DNA from: Desulfosporosinus acidiphilus SJ4
GTDB taxonomy: Bacteria; Bacillota; Desulfitobacteriia; Desulfitobacteriales; Desulfitobacteriaceae
DNA: 64,000 nucleotides
Reading direction: 5' to 3'
Assembly (NCBI RefSeq): GCF_000255115.2
Contig: NC_018068.1
Coordinates: forward strand, 3,939,977 to 4,003,976
Numbering within the stretch: position 1 is the stretch's first letter; each line of letters starts with the position of its first letter. This document shows positions 41,330 to 50,756 of this stretch, piece after piece. Below the pieces are notes generated by a model that searched no databases, was not told the DNA's origin, and worked only from the letters and a program-made list of their open reading frames with translations. The translations under genes were made by a program, and so were the position numbers.

Positions 41330-42637
41330 TCACTCTAGAGCATAGATTCCGTTAAGCTGCTGAAGCGTCTCTTCGAATCCCGAACTTTCTGAGACTCCTT
41401 GCCTAGTAAACTCCTGAATCCGTTCTATATACGCAATAGCGGAATCAATCCTGGGATTGCTTCCCGAAGTATAGGCTCCAATGTCAATCAGATCTTTGGC
41501 ATCACGGTAAACCGCAAGATGTTCCCGAAATTTTGAAGCCAAGTCTTTATGAACTGGACTAACAACATCATTCATCACCCGACTCACGGACTGTAAAATA
41601 TCAATCGCTGGGTAATGATTCTGCATGGCAAGGTCCCGTGTTAAAACAATATGTCCATCCAGAATCCCGCGCACAGTATCGGCAATTGGCTCATTGTGAT
41701 CATCGCCATCCACCAACACTGTATAAATTCCGGTGATGCTTCCCTTCTCCGCCATTCCGGAACGCTCTAAAAGTTTTGGTAAAAGTGCAAATACAGAAGG
41801 CGGATATCCTCGGGTTGCAGGAGGTTCGCCCACCGTAAGCCCCACTTCTCGCTGAGCCATGGCAAAGCGTGTTACAGAGTCCATCATTAACAGTACATCC
41901 TTACCTTGATCTCGAAAAAACTCAGCCACTGCAGTAGCGGTAAAAGCAGCTTTTAAGCGAACTAATGCCGGTTGATCCGATGTCGCCACAACAATTACAG
42001 AACGTGCTAATCCTGCGGGTCCAAGATCTTTCTCAATAAAGTCCCTCAATTCCCGCCCCCGTTCCCCTACCAGAGCAATAACGTTGACATCAGCCACGGT
42101 ATTTCTGGCCATCATTCCCAATAAGGTGCTTTTACCTACACCGGAACCGGCAAAGATTCCCATCCGTTGCCCGCGGCCAAGGGTTAGCAGCCCATCAATC
42201 GTTCTTACTCCTACACTGAGAACGTCCGTTATTCGTGGACGTAAGAGGGCGTTAGGCGGCTTATTTTGCAAAGGGTAAGAGTTTTCGGTCTTAAGCGGAC
42301 GCCCATCGATGGGATGTCCCAAACCATTGAGAATTCGCCCCAAAAGTCCGGACCCTACTGAAACGGTTAACTTCTGCCTTTGAGGGATCACGCGGTCGCC
42401 GGGAGCAATTCCTTCAAGTTCCCCTAAAGGCATTAAGAGAGCCGTGGAATCACGAAAGCCAACTACCTCTGCGGGAAGTTCATTTCCGGCGCGAGTAAGA
42501 ATATGACAGTACTCACCCACACTCACTCTCGGACCGGCAGATTCAATCATCAGTCCTACAATTTTGGAAACCCTTCCTTGGGCAGAGACAGGGTCAATCT
42601 CCTCCGCCTTCTGAAGCATTAATTCCCAAACTCCCAT
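41330..42637 (-). CDS. fliI: Flagellar export ATPase FliI
   Basis: This 435-aa F1-beta-like ATPase has Walker A GSGVGKST at about residues 164-171, ALVGERGRELRDFIE, VVVATSDQPALVRLKAA and the catalytic-site stretch DSVTRFAMAQREVGL. The start at 42637 follows GAGAGGAG and overlaps fliH by 44 bases. It powers or regulates export of flagellar subunits with FliH and FliJ. Confidence 0.96.
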   Translation of the reverse strand: MGVWELMLQKAEEIDPVSAQGRVSKIVGLMIESAGPRVSVGEYCHILTRAGNELPAEVVGFRDSTALLMPLGELEGIAPGDRVIPQRQKLTVSVGSGLLGRILNGLGHPIDGRPLKTENSYPLQNKPPNALLRPRITDVLSVGVRTIDGLLTLGRGQRMGIFAGSGVGKSTLLGMMARNTVADVNVIALVGERGRELRDFIEKDLGPAGLARSVIVVATSDQPALVRLKAAFTATAVAEFFRDQGKDVLLMMDSVTRFAMAQREVGLTVGEPPATRGYPPSVFALLPKLLERSGMAEKGSITGIYTVLVDGDDHNEPIADTVRGILDGHIVLTRDLAMQNHYPAIDILQSVSRVMNDVVSPVHKDLASKFREHLAVYRDAKDLIDIGAYTSGSNPRIDSAIAYIERIQEFTRQGVSESSGFEETLQQLNGIYALE

Positions 42638-43463
42638 GTTTGAACTCCTCTCGTAAACTGTGCTCTATTTTATCTAATTGAGCACTTAGTCGAGCGTCAA
42701 ATATCCCTTCCAGACAATCCAAGTAACAATCGCCTTGACTTAAGGATTCATCGGGGATCAAAGGGCAAGGCAATTGATTTTCATCAAGCCAGCCTGCGTC
42801 TGCTATGGATACATGCAGTTTCCACCCGTAGCGTTCCTGAGGCAGCTGCATCAGAGCTTGGATCGTTCTCATGAGTTTCTGGGGCTCAACGGCAAAACTT
42901 GATCTCACAATTCTCTCGGCAATCTTTATAGCCAAATGGAGTATCTCTTCGTCCACTTTTGCATATTCTTCCTGAAAAGCATGCTGAGCCATTTGGAACA
43001 GCATAAGAGCGTTTTGCGACAAGCGGCTTCCTTCAGCTTGGCCTTCCGCCAGACCGGCTTGATAGCCTTGATCCTTAGCCGCAGGATATACTTCCGCCCG
43101 GACTGATTCCCTAACCTCTGCGCGCAGCCGTTCCATATCATTTTGTGCCTGAGTTCGAATTGCTTCAGCGTCAGTCTCTGCTTGCCTGATGATCTCTTGA
43201 GCGTCAGCTTCTGCTTGAGCCTTGATAGCCAGGGCTTCTTTTTTCGCCTGGTCTAACGAGAAGGCAATAAGCTCCAGCTCTTCATCTGTGGGTGAAGACG
43301 ACTGGTCTAAGTTCTCCTGACCCAAATACTGTTCTGTCTCAGCACCGCTAACTTTTTCTCTAACAGCAGTGTCCGCTTGCACAACCCTAGGAGTCCATTT
43401 CAGCAGATGAGGTGAAGATACCTCTACCTCCCAACTTTTTACGACACCCGCTTTAGTAAACAA
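42594..43463 (-). CDS. fliH: Flagellar export regulator FliH
   Basis: This 289-aa protein has a long Ala/Glu/Gln-rich helix (about residues 70-150, AKKEALAIKAQAEADAQEIIRQAETDAEAIRTQAQ) with Gly-rich heptads (AGLAEGQAEGSRL). A C-terminal domain with LAIKIAERIVRSSF follows, the FliH signature. The TTG at 43463 overlaps the fliG stop by 11 bases. It binds FliI and the C-ring. Confidence 0.9.
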   Translation of the reverse strand: MFTKAGVVKSWEVEVSSPHLLKWTPRVVQADTAVREKVSGAETEQYLGQENLDQSSSPTDEELELIAFSLDQAKKEALAIKAQAEADAQEIIRQAETDAEAIRTQAQNDMERLRAEVRESVRAEVYPAAKDQGYQAGLAEGQAEGSRLSQNALMLFQMAQHAFQEEYAKVDEEILHLAIKIAERIVRSSFAVEPQKLMRTIQALMQLPQERYGWKLHVSIADAGWLDENQLPCPLIPDESLSQGDCYLDCLEGIFDARLSAQLDKIEHSLREEFKHGSLGINASEGGGD

Positions 43464-44463
43464 TTTCGTCTGCGCCTCCCCTTGAAATGACTATCGCGCC
43501 ACCCTCTTCCAGTTTGCGTATCACTTTCACAATTCTCTGCTGAGCTTCTTCGACATCTCTTAAGCGAACAGGGCCCATGAATTCCATATCCTCTTTGAGC
43601 ATCTGTCCGGCCCTTGAAGACATGTTGGCCATGACTTTCTGCACGACTTCCGGATTGCTCCCTTTTAAGGCCAATCCCAAATCCTTCGTGTCGACTTCGC
43701 GCAATACCAGCTGAATACCACGATCATCAAGAGTGATAATATCTTCGAAGACAAACATTTGGCGTTTAATTTGTTCCGCTAAATCCGGATCGTCTTGCTC
43801 CAAAGCATCCATGACCACTTTGACTGTTCCCGGATCGGTGCGGTTAAGAACATCAACAATATTTTGAATCCCGCCGGAACTTGTATAATCTGTCGGTGCT
43901 AAACTAGAGATCTTTCGCTCAAGAACCTTCTCGATTTCTTTGAGTACATCTGGGCTTGTTCGTCCCATAAGCGCAATCCTCTTGGCCACATCCGCCTGCC
44001 GTTCTTGGCTAAGGCTAGCCAGTAAGGTTGCTGCTTTATCCACAGGAAGATGCGTCATAATAAGGGCGATGGTCTGCGGATGCTCACCTTGGATAAAAGA
44101 AAACAACTGTTTAGGGTCGGTTCGGCGGACTAAGTCAAAGGGGCGCATTTTTAAATTGGTAGCCAGCCGGCTGATGATCTCCTGAGCTTTGGATTCACCA
44201 AGTGCCCGCTCCAACACTTCTCGTGCGTAATCTACTCCCCCGTGGGAGATATAATCATTGGCTAAACACATTTGATGAAATTCTTGAACGACATTGTCAC
44301 GCTGTTCTGGAGTAATTTTCCCGACATTAGACATCTCCAATGTCAATTTCTCGATTTCTAATTCACTGAGATTCTGCACTATCTTGGCAGAATTATGCGA
44401 ACCTAATGTTATCATTAGAATCGCTGCTTTTTGGATTCCCGTTAAAGGCTGCGCTTGTGCCAT
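43453..44463 (-). CDS. fliG: Flagellar motor switch protein FliG
   Basis: This 336-aa FliG has armadillo-type domains, with FSFIQGEHPQTIALIMTHLPVDKAATLLASL (ARM-M EHPQ motif) and the C-terminal torque helix FEDIITLDDRGIQLVLREVDTKDLGLALKGSNPEVVQKVMANMSSRAGQMLKEDMEFMGPVRLRDVE. The charged residues there contact the stator. The order fliF-fliG-fliH is standard. Confidence 0.96.
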   Translation of the reverse strand: MAQAQPLTGIQKAAILMITLGSHNSAKIVQNLSELEIEKLTLEMSNVGKITPEQRDNVVQEFHQMCLANDYISHGGVDYAREVLERALGESKAQEIISRLATNLKMRPFDLVRRTDPKQLFSFIQGEHPQTIALIMTHLPVDKAATLLASLSQERQADVAKRIALMGRTSPDVLKEIEKVLERKISSLAPTDYTSSGGIQNIVDVLNRTDPGTVKVVMDALEQDDPDLAEQIKRQMFVFEDIITLDDRGIQLVLREVDTKDLGLALKGSNPEVVQKVMANMSSRAGQMLKEDMEFMGPVRLRDVEEAQQRIVKVIRKLEEGGAIVISRGGADEIVY

Positions 44464-44469
44464 TGTTAT

Positions 44470-46059
44470 CTAACTCTCCTCTGCTAACCAGGTCTTAACA
44501 AGACGAGCCACTTCAGCCGGGTTATTTTGTGAATACTTTTCAACAGCCTCTTTCGTCTTTTGCATCAGGATTTCATCCTCTGTAGTTATCTGTTGCTGAG
44601 CCAATTTGGCCTCTGCCTCTTGCTCCAGCATCTCCTTAGACAGCAGGCGTTCGGCATCGGCAAGTGTCACCGGCTGGTCAGTGTTCAGACTCAACATTCT
44701 GCTTGCCCGGGCTTTCCTTGCTCGTTTAACTGCAAAACCGATGATTACCAATAATCCCAATAAAACACCGGCACCAATTTCGGCATAGGTCATCATCTGC
44801 TGCCGTTGTTGCGCATTCGCCATGGCCTGTTGTTCTTGCTGTAAGGCAGTTTTATTAAAGGGGAGGGCAGCCACTTGAATTTGATCCCCGCGAGTTAAAT
44901 CAATCCCAGCTGCAGATGATACAATCGACTTGATTTGATTCAGTTGATTCTGATTAATCGCCGACGAATCTGCCATAACCGACACAGAAAGACGTTTAAT
45001 TGCACCCGGGTTCACCACTTGCTCTTCTTGGGTTGAATCAACTTGGTTATTAATAGTATTTGTTGACTTTGTCGAGCTGGATACCCCTTGGGTTGCCGCC
45101 TGATAGGTAGGGGGCCCATTTGCTGTCAAGCCCGGAGTCCCGCCGGCTGCAGAGCCATTTGTCGTGTTTTCCGTAGAATTTTGCTGACTTACAATTGCAC
45201 CGGGACCATAAGTCTGCTTAGTACGTTTAATTTGATCAAAATTCAAATCCGCATTAATGCGAACGATTGTCTCGTTCGGACCCAGAACTCTGTCCAGCAT
45301 ACTTTGCACAGATTTTTGCATATCGCTTTCCACAGATTGTTCCAGTTGATACTGAGTTTGGGTAAGACGATTTGGACTGTCACTTTTCCCCAAAATATCC
45401 GAGAGGACATTTCCATTCGTATCCACGATCGTCACATTAGTCTGCTTCAATCCTTCAACGGAACCGGAAATCAGATTAGCAATGGCGCGGATTTGATCTT
45501 CACCCAGTTGAGTCCCCGGGGCAAGCTTGAGTGTTACCGCTGCAGTGGTGGCTTTTTGATTATCGGTAAAAAGTGAGTCGTCCGGCATCACCAATTGGAC
45601 CCGGGCATCTTGCACACCATTTAAAGTTTTCAAAGTATCTTCTAACTCATTTTGCAATCCAAGGGTATACCGTAGTTTACGGTCTGCATCTGTTTCTCCT
45701 AAGTGCATGGTATCCAAGTAAGCAAAGCTGAATTTACTTGTTTGAGGGAGTCCTGCATTAGCCAGTTCTAAACGGATTTCTGAGGCTGACTGTTGAGGAA
45801 CCAAAATTGTAGCACCGTTGTCTTGCAATTGATAGTCAACTTTTAGGTCTTTAAGTTTCGTTGTAATTGCTCCGGCATCGGAGTCAGTGAGCTTTGTAAA
45901 AATAGCAACATATTGGGGCCGGCTAGCCCAGCTGATTAAAGTAATCATCGCAATCAGAACCAATAGAGGAGCAACCACCGTAATTACTTTCTGTGGGCGA
46001 GAAAGCTTATTCCAAAAATTCTTAACCGAGGTCTTAATCCCGGCCCAAGAATAATCCAT
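44470..46059 (-). CDS. fliF: Flagellar MS-ring protein FliF
   Basis: This 529-aa protein has membrane helices at about residues 24-47 (VITVVAPLLVLIAMITLISWA) and 430-447 (IGAGVLLGLLVIIGFAV). Between them lie ring-building motifs including YVAIFTKLTDSDAGAITTKLKDLKVDYQL and RVQLVMPDDSLF. The C-terminal tail binds FliG. The Ser/Thr/Asn-rich stretch near residue 310 is usual. It starts the fliF-fliG-fliH-fliI unit. Confidence 0.95.
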   Translation of the reverse strand: MDYSWAGIKTSVKNFWNKLSRPQKVITVVAPLLVLIAMITLISWASRPQYVAIFTKLTDSDAGAITTKLKDLKVDYQLQDNGATILVPQQSASEIRLELANAGLPQTSKFSFAYLDTMHLGETDADRKLRYTLGLQNELEDTLKTLNGVQDARVQLVMPDDSLFTDNQKATTAAVTLKLAPGTQLGEDQIRAIANLISGSVEGLKQTNVTIVDTNGNVLSDILGKSDSPNRLTQTQYQLEQSVESDMQKSVQSMLDRVLGPNETIVRINADLNFDQIKRTKQTYGPGAIVSQQNSTENTTNGSAAGGTPGLTANGPPTYQAATQGVSSSTKSTNTINNQVDSTQEEQVVNPGAIKRLSVSVMADSSAINQNQLNQIKSIVSSAAGIDLTRGDQIQVAALPFNKTALQQEQQAMANAQQRQQMMTYAEIGAGVLLGLLVIIGFAVKRARKARASRMLSLNTDQPVTLADAERLLSKEMLEQEAEAKLAQQQITTEDEILMQKTKEAVEKYSQNNPAEVARLVKTWLAEES

Positions 46060-46162
46060 CCTTCACACTCCTTTCCTAAAATTAAATTCCATCACTTTTC
46101 TCCTTAACACCCATCAAAAAGTACAAAGCGATACGTATAAGTATATATAAGTACGTTTTAGC

Positions 46163-46495
46163 TCACATTTGCATAGTCATAATTTGATGGTACGCGTCAA
46201 GTACTTTATCACGCACTTGGACAGTTAAAGATAACGACAGATTGGCTTTCTCCAAGGCCACCATAGCCGTGGACACATCTTGAATCTGACCGGTAGCAAG
46301 CTGCGTACTGGCATTGTCGGCATTGACTTGTAGGGCATTGACTTGCCCTAAAGCGTCACTTAAAAACTTGGCAAAATCAGTCCCCGCCTTTTGAGCCCCA
46401 TCTCCAGTCTGTGAAGCAGCGTTATTCCCAGCCGTCACCTGAGAAATCGGATTAAGCATTCCCGGCGACATAATGGGAGGTATGGAAATACTCAT
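46163..46495 (-). CDS. fliE: Flagellar MS ring-rod junction protein FliE
   Basis: This 110-aa protein has FAKFLSDALGQVNALQVNADNASTQLATGQIQDVSTAMVALEKANLSLSLTVQVRDKVLDAYHQIMTMQM, the FliE signature at its C-terminal part. It joins the MS ring to the rod and is the first export substrate. It follows flgC by 6 bases. flgB is not here. Confidence 0.94.
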   Translation of the reverse strand: MSISIPPIMSPGMLNPISQVTAGNNAASQTGDGAQKAGTDFAKFLSDALGQVNALQVNADNASTQLATGQIQDVSTAMVALEKANLSLSLTVQVRDKVLDAYHQIMTMQM

Positions 46496-46501
46496 CTATA
46501 T

Positions 46502-46996
46502 TTACCCCTTTCCAATTTCTAAAGCTTTTGTAGTCATCGACTTACTGACATTGAGAGCGGTCACGTTCGCTTCATAGGCCCTGGATGCTGAAATCATGTC
46601 CACCATTTCAGTCACAATATTCACATTCGGTTCTCGTACATACCCTACTGGGATACCCGGTTCAGCGACCTTGGCAGCATCCGGTGAATCCGGATTGTAC
46701 TCTAAGCGGAAGGGGTCTTGGGTTTCGGAAACGCTGTTGATACTCGAAACTTCAACGCCATTCCCTGAATTTTGACCACCCATAGTCGCCCCAAGCACAT
46801 CAGAAAAGGACGTTGCCGAGGGACGCGGGACAAACACCGCTACTTCCCGTCGATAGGGAATAGGATTGCCGGCGGGAGTCAACTGACCCGTCCTCGTTGT
46901 ATTGATATTAGCAATGTTATTGGAGATCAAATCCATTCGCAATCGCTGGGCTGTCAGCCCAGAAGAGCTGATATCAATTGATCCAAATAAGCTCAT
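46502..46996 (-). CDS. flgC: Flagellar proximal rod protein FlgC
   Basis: This 164-aa protein has SLFGSIDISSSGLTAQRLRMDLISNNIANINTTRT at the N-terminus and VNIVTEMVDMISASRAYEANVTALNVSKSMTTKALEIGKG at the C-terminus, clear FlgC marks. It normally follows flgB directly, but here cheB lies upstream. An N-terminal insertion is absent and its length is a little long for the family (about 150 aa). Confidence 0.94.
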   Translation of the reverse strand: MSLFGSIDISSSGLTAQRLRMDLISNNIANINTTRTGQLTPAGNPIPYRREVAVFVPRPSATSFSDVLGATMGGQNSGNGVEVSSINSVSETQDPFRLEYNPDSPDAAKVAEPGIPVGYVREPNVNIVTEMVDMISASRAYEANVTALNVSKSMTTKALEIGKG

Positions 46997-47000
46997 TCCT

Positions 47001-48182
47001 TTACCCTCTCTTCATTACGCATTCAACAATCGTCCTTCCTATCTGCCCCAATGGAACGATTCGATCCGCAAGGCCGGCTTCGACCACAGATCTTGGCATG
47101 CCATAGACAACACAAGTCTCCTCAGATTCCACAATAGAAAACCCTTCTAAGGCCTTGACTTCTTTCATTCCCCTGGTCCCATCATTGCCCATCCCTGTCA
47201 TGACAACTCCAAGAGTCCCTTTACCAACAGACTTAGCTAGAGAAAGCAACATGACATCGACGGAAGGGTGATAAAGCGTAGGGATAGGGGCATTATCCCC
47301 AATCTGAAGCGTTAACTGCCCTGACTTACGCAGGACTTCTAATTGCTTACCGGCAGGTGCCACATAAACGGTACCGGCTTTTAATACCTCTCCATGGATA
47401 CCTTCCTTGACATTTAACTGGCAAAGCCCGTTCAAGCGCTGGGCGAGAGGTCCAGTAAAACCGGCGGGCATATGTTGGGCAACCAGAACAGGAACCGGAA
47501 AATTTCCGGGCAAAACCGGAAGAACTGCTTGTAAGGCGGAGGGTCCGCCTGTTGACGTTCCAATGGCAACAATCTCAACCGCATGCTTAGGTAAAACGGT
47601 ACTCTTGATTGCCGTCGATGGGCGCGGAATTTGCCCTTTGAGCGGAGGGGCACCCGGCGAGGAGGCTGAAATCTCAACTTTCCTCCCTGTTGTTTGATTC
47701 ACCGCCCCCAAATTTCCGGCTACTCCTACATTATTAGTTAGCCCTTTGCGTCCAAGCCGATTGAGATTTACTTCCGCAGCTGCCAAAACCTTCTCTACCA
47801 AATCATGTGAAAGCACCTGCAGATCGTCCCCTTGTTTTCCCGTTGGCTTAGCAACAACATCTACAGCACCTAGATCTAAGGCCTTTAACGTAGCTTGGGC
47901 CCCCTCAGTGGTTACCGAACTTAAGATGATTATCGGCGTTGGCTGCCAGCGCATAACCTCTTCTAACGCCCTTAACCCGTCCATTACAGGCATCTCGACA
48001 TCCATTGTAACCACCTGCGGATGAAGTGACTGGAGTTTTAAAATCCCTTCACGCCCATCCCGGGCGGTATCTAAAACCTTAATTTTCGGGCTCTGACTAA
48101 GGATTTTTTGCAGAGTTAACCGCATAAAAGGGGAATCATCAACAACCAGAACTCCTACAGGTGTTTTAGGACTTTCGATCAT
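47001..48182 (-). CDS. cheB: Chemotaxis protein-glutamate methylesterase CheB
   Basis: This 393-aa CheB has an N-terminal receiver (VDDSPFMRLTLQKIL; phosphoacceptor D61 in VVTMDVEMPVMDG; K in VVAKPTG) and a linker. The C-terminal methylesterase domain has catalytic Ser in AIGTSTGGPSAL, His in VAQHMPAGFTGPLAQRLN and Asp in GMGNDGTRG. It removes methyl groups from receptors or deamidates them. The linker (about residues 135-205) is long. cheR is not in the window. Confidence 0.95.
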   Translation of the reverse strand: MIESPKTPVGVLVVDDSPFMRLTLQKILSQSPKIKVLDTARDGREGILKLQSLHPQVVTMDVEMPVMDGLRALEEVMRWQPTPIIILSSVTTEGAQATLKALDLGAVDVVAKPTGKQGDDLQVLSHDLVEKVLAAAEVNLNRLGRKGLTNNVGVAGNLGAVNQTTGRKVEISASSPGAPPLKGQIPRPSTAIKSTVLPKHAVEIVAIGTSTGGPSALQAVLPVLPGNFPVPVLVAQHMPAGFTGPLAQRLNGLCQLNVKEGIHGEVLKAGTVYVAPAGKQLEVLRKSGQLTLQIGDNAPIPTLYHPSVDVMLLSLAKSVGKGTLGVVMTGMGNDGTRGMKEVKALEGFSIVESEETCVVYGMPRSVVEAGLADRIVPLGQIGRTIVECVMKRG

Positions 48183-48184
48183 AG

Positions 48185-48610
48185 TTAATCTCCGCCCATA
48201 ATTTGGTCGAGTTCTAAAAGAATGAGCAGCCGCTCACCGGTTTTTCCAACTCCACGAATGAATTGGGAATCTACACCTACAGCAATCGGCGGTGGTGGTT
48301 CGATGCTTTCGCTGTCTAAATGTAAAACTTCAGTTACCGCATCCACACGAATCCCGAAGACTTTAGACTGGACTTGCAGCACAATGATCCGGCTTAAATC
48401 CGTTTCTTCTGTCCGAATCATTCCAAAACGGGTAGCCAAACTTACCACGGGGATCACGTTCCCCCGCAAATTTATGACGCCTTCGATATATTCCGGAGCG
48501 TTAGGTACTCGAGTAATCGGCGGAATACGAATTATCTCCTGAACACGCATAATATCAACAGCAAATTCCTCAGACCCTAAACTAAACGTTACTAATTGTT
48601 CTTCAGCCAT
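48185..48610 (-). CDS. cheW: Chemotaxis coupling protein CheW (first copy)
   Basis: This 141-aa CheW has VTFSLGSEEFAVDIMRVQEIIRI, RVPNAPEYIEGVINLRGNVIPVVSLATRF and DAVTEVLHL, the classic CheW set. It lies between cheA and cheB, 13 bases after the cheA stop. Confidence 0.94.
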   Translation of the reverse strand: MAEEQLVTFSLGSEEFAVDIMRVQEIIRIPPITRVPNAPEYIEGVINLRGNVIPVVSLATRFGMIRTEETDLSRIIVLQVQSKVFGIRVDAVTEVLHLDSESIEPPPPIAVGVDSQFIRGVGKTGERLLILLELDQIMGGD

Positions 48611-48623
48611 GTTATTCTCCCCC

Positions 48624-50756
48624 TTAGATTTTTCTCGTAACTAATACGTCTTGAAGAAGAGATCCAATATCAAGAATCAAGGTAACTTTACCGTCTCCGA
48701 GAATAGTTGCGCCGGCAATTCCCGGCAGATTATTCAAAAAATCCCCCAATGACTTAATGACAACTTCTTGTTGTCCGCGCAGCTCATCGACAATAAGCCC
48801 CAGTGCTTTGTCACCAAAGCCCACAACCACGACAAAAACCTCATCCTTAGGAATTTCAGAATCAGGAAGACCAAACTTTTCCTGTAAAGAAATTAAAGGC
48901 AAGGTGTTTCCACGCAGTTGAACCATCTGAAGACCGCCTACCGTTTTGATCTCCGAGCGGTTGACCAGAAGGGTTTCTAAGACAGAGGACAAGGGAACCG
49001 CATAAATTTCTTCCTTTACTTCCACAAGCAGAGCCTGAATGATCGCCAACGTCAGAGGCAGACGAATGGTGAACGTAGTCCCCTTTCCTTGGCGAGTCGC
49101 GATATCTACCATTCCTCCAAGATTATTCAGAGCTTTTTTCACAACATCCATGCCAACGCCCCGGCCGGAAATGTCCGTTACCTTATCGGCAGTACTGAAA
49201 CCCGGCAAGAAGATAAGATTAGCAATATCATTGTCAGAGAGCTCTTCTCGTTCCCCGATCAAGCCTTTAGAAATTGCTTTGTTTTTAATCTTGTCAAGAT
49301 CCAGGCCGCCTCCGTCATCGGAGATCAGAATTGCGATATGGTTCCCATCATGGTAGGCATCAAGGGTCACAGTTCCATGTGCCGATTTGCCTGCCGCTCG
49401 GCGTTCTTCAGGAGACTCAATACCATGATCCACCGAGTTTCGAATAAGATGCATAAGAGGGTCCCCAATGACTTCTACCACTGTTTTATCAAGCTCAGTG
49501 TCTTCACCCTTAAGCACAAGATCAATTTCTTTACCTGTCTTTTTCGCAAGATCCCGCACTAACCTAGGAAAACGATTAAAGACAGTGCCAATCGCCACCA
49601 TGCGTAAGCGCATTACGCTCTCCTGAAGATCATTCATCAAGCGTCCCAAGTAGACATTAGCTTCATTTAAATTGTTAACCATGCTGTCGGTACTGTATTG
49701 GGCTTTAAGGTCCAAACCAATTTGCACCAATCGAGTCCGGGTAATAACCATTTCTCCGACAAGGTTAATGAGATTATCCATTCTAACTGTATCAACCCGG
49801 ATCGTATGGACTTGAGTGCTGCCTTCTCCACTTGCAGTTCCAGTAACTGCCGCTGCCGGCGGGGATTTTACTGTTGAAGTTTGTTTGGGAGGTTCGGAGA
49901 CACTTGGCGCAGCGACTTCCTTAGGTGCAGGCACTTGCTCTTTGCTTGGAGGCTCCGCAGTCAGATAGGGAAATACTGTAACATTTGTTATATCGGTAAT
50001 TTCTAAGACTTCTTTTTTAATCTCATCAGCAGGTTCATCACTCACCAGCAGAATAGAAAAGCTATTTGCCTGTCCGGCTTCTAACTCTTCAACACTCGGA
50101 ATAAGCTTTATCACTTTGCCCATTCCTTCGAGCCGTTGAGTAGACATTACTGCTCGGACCGCTTTCATAAGTGTATTGGGGTCTAACGTCACTTCAATCT
50201 GATAGACTCCGTGGCCCATGTTATGGGCTTCGTCCACTTTTTCACTTTCCTGTTGCGTTAAACGAAAGTCGATAGGAACAAAATCCACCGGAGTTTCTTC
50301 CTCATGACTGAGGACTGCCGCTGTGCTCTCCGTAGCAGGTGGTTTTTCCCCATTGAGTAAGGCTCTCATGGAATTTACTAAATCCTCAGATCCATGGGTA
50401 ATAGGCTGACGTTTTTCGACCTGTTCCAACATTGCTTTGACTCTGTCAGTTACGGCAAGCAATAGGTCAATCATCTCCAAGGAAACTTCCATTTTACCCT
50501 GCCTCAAACGATCCAACAAATCCTCAGCAGCATGGGTTATCTCAACAATCGGGGTAAACCCCATTGTACCTGAAGCCCCCTTCAAGCTGTGTGCCGAACG
50601 GAATAGATCGTTGATCAATCCAATATTTCCGCCCTCTTTTTCTAATTGCAATAATCCTGCTCCGAGCCTTTCAATCTGCTCTTGAGAATCCAATAAGTAG
50701 AAATCTAAAAACTCTCCCAATTCGACTCCTTGATTTTTCCCATCATCCTGGCCCAT
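48624..50756 (-). CDS. cheA: Chemotaxis histidine kinase CheA
   Basis: This 710-aa CheA starts at the ATG at 50756, set by GGGGTG six bases before it; a longer start at 50774 lacks a site. Domains in order: HPt with phosphorylated His in FRSAHSLKGASG (about residue 56), a CheY-binding P2-like segment, a Pro/Ala/Glu-rich linker near 270-310, the dimer domain, HATPase (LIRNSVDHGIESPEERRAAGKS, DDGGGLDLDKI, SGRGVGMDVV), and the C-terminal CheW-like domain. It is the first gene of the operon. Confidence 0.95.
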   Translation of the reverse strand: MGQDDGKNQGVELGEFLDFYLLDSQEQIERLGAGLLQLEKEGGNIGLINDLFRSAHSLKGASGTMGFTPIVEITHAAEDLLDRLRQGKMEVSLEMIDLLLAVTDRVKAMLEQVEKRQPITHGSEDLVNSMRALLNGEKPPATESTAAVLSHEEETPVDFVPIDFRLTQQESEKVDEAHNMGHGVYQIEVTLDPNTLMKAVRAVMSTQRLEGMGKVIKLIPSVEELEAGQANSFSILLVSDEPADEIKKEVLEITDITNVTVFPYLTAEPPSKEQVPAPKEVAAPSVSEPPKQTSTVKSPPAAAVTGTASGEGSTQVHTIRVDTVRMDNLINLVGEMVITRTRLVQIGLDLKAQYSTDSMVNNLNEANVYLGRLMNDLQESVMRLRMVAIGTVFNRFPRLVRDLAKKTGKEIDLVLKGEDTELDKTVVEVIGDPLMHLIRNSVDHGIESPEERRAAGKSAHGTVTLDAYHDGNHIAILISDDGGGLDLDKIKNKAISKGLIGEREELSDNDIANLIFLPGFSTADKVTDISGRGVGMDVVKKALNNLGGMVDIATRQGKGTTFTIRLPLTLAIIQALLVEVKEEIYAVPLSSVLETLLVNRSEIKTVGGLQMVQLRGNTLPLISLQEKFGLPDSEIPKDEVFVVVVGFGDKALGLIVDELRGQQEVVIKSLGDFLNNLPGIAGATILGDGKVTLILDIGSLLQDVLVTRKI

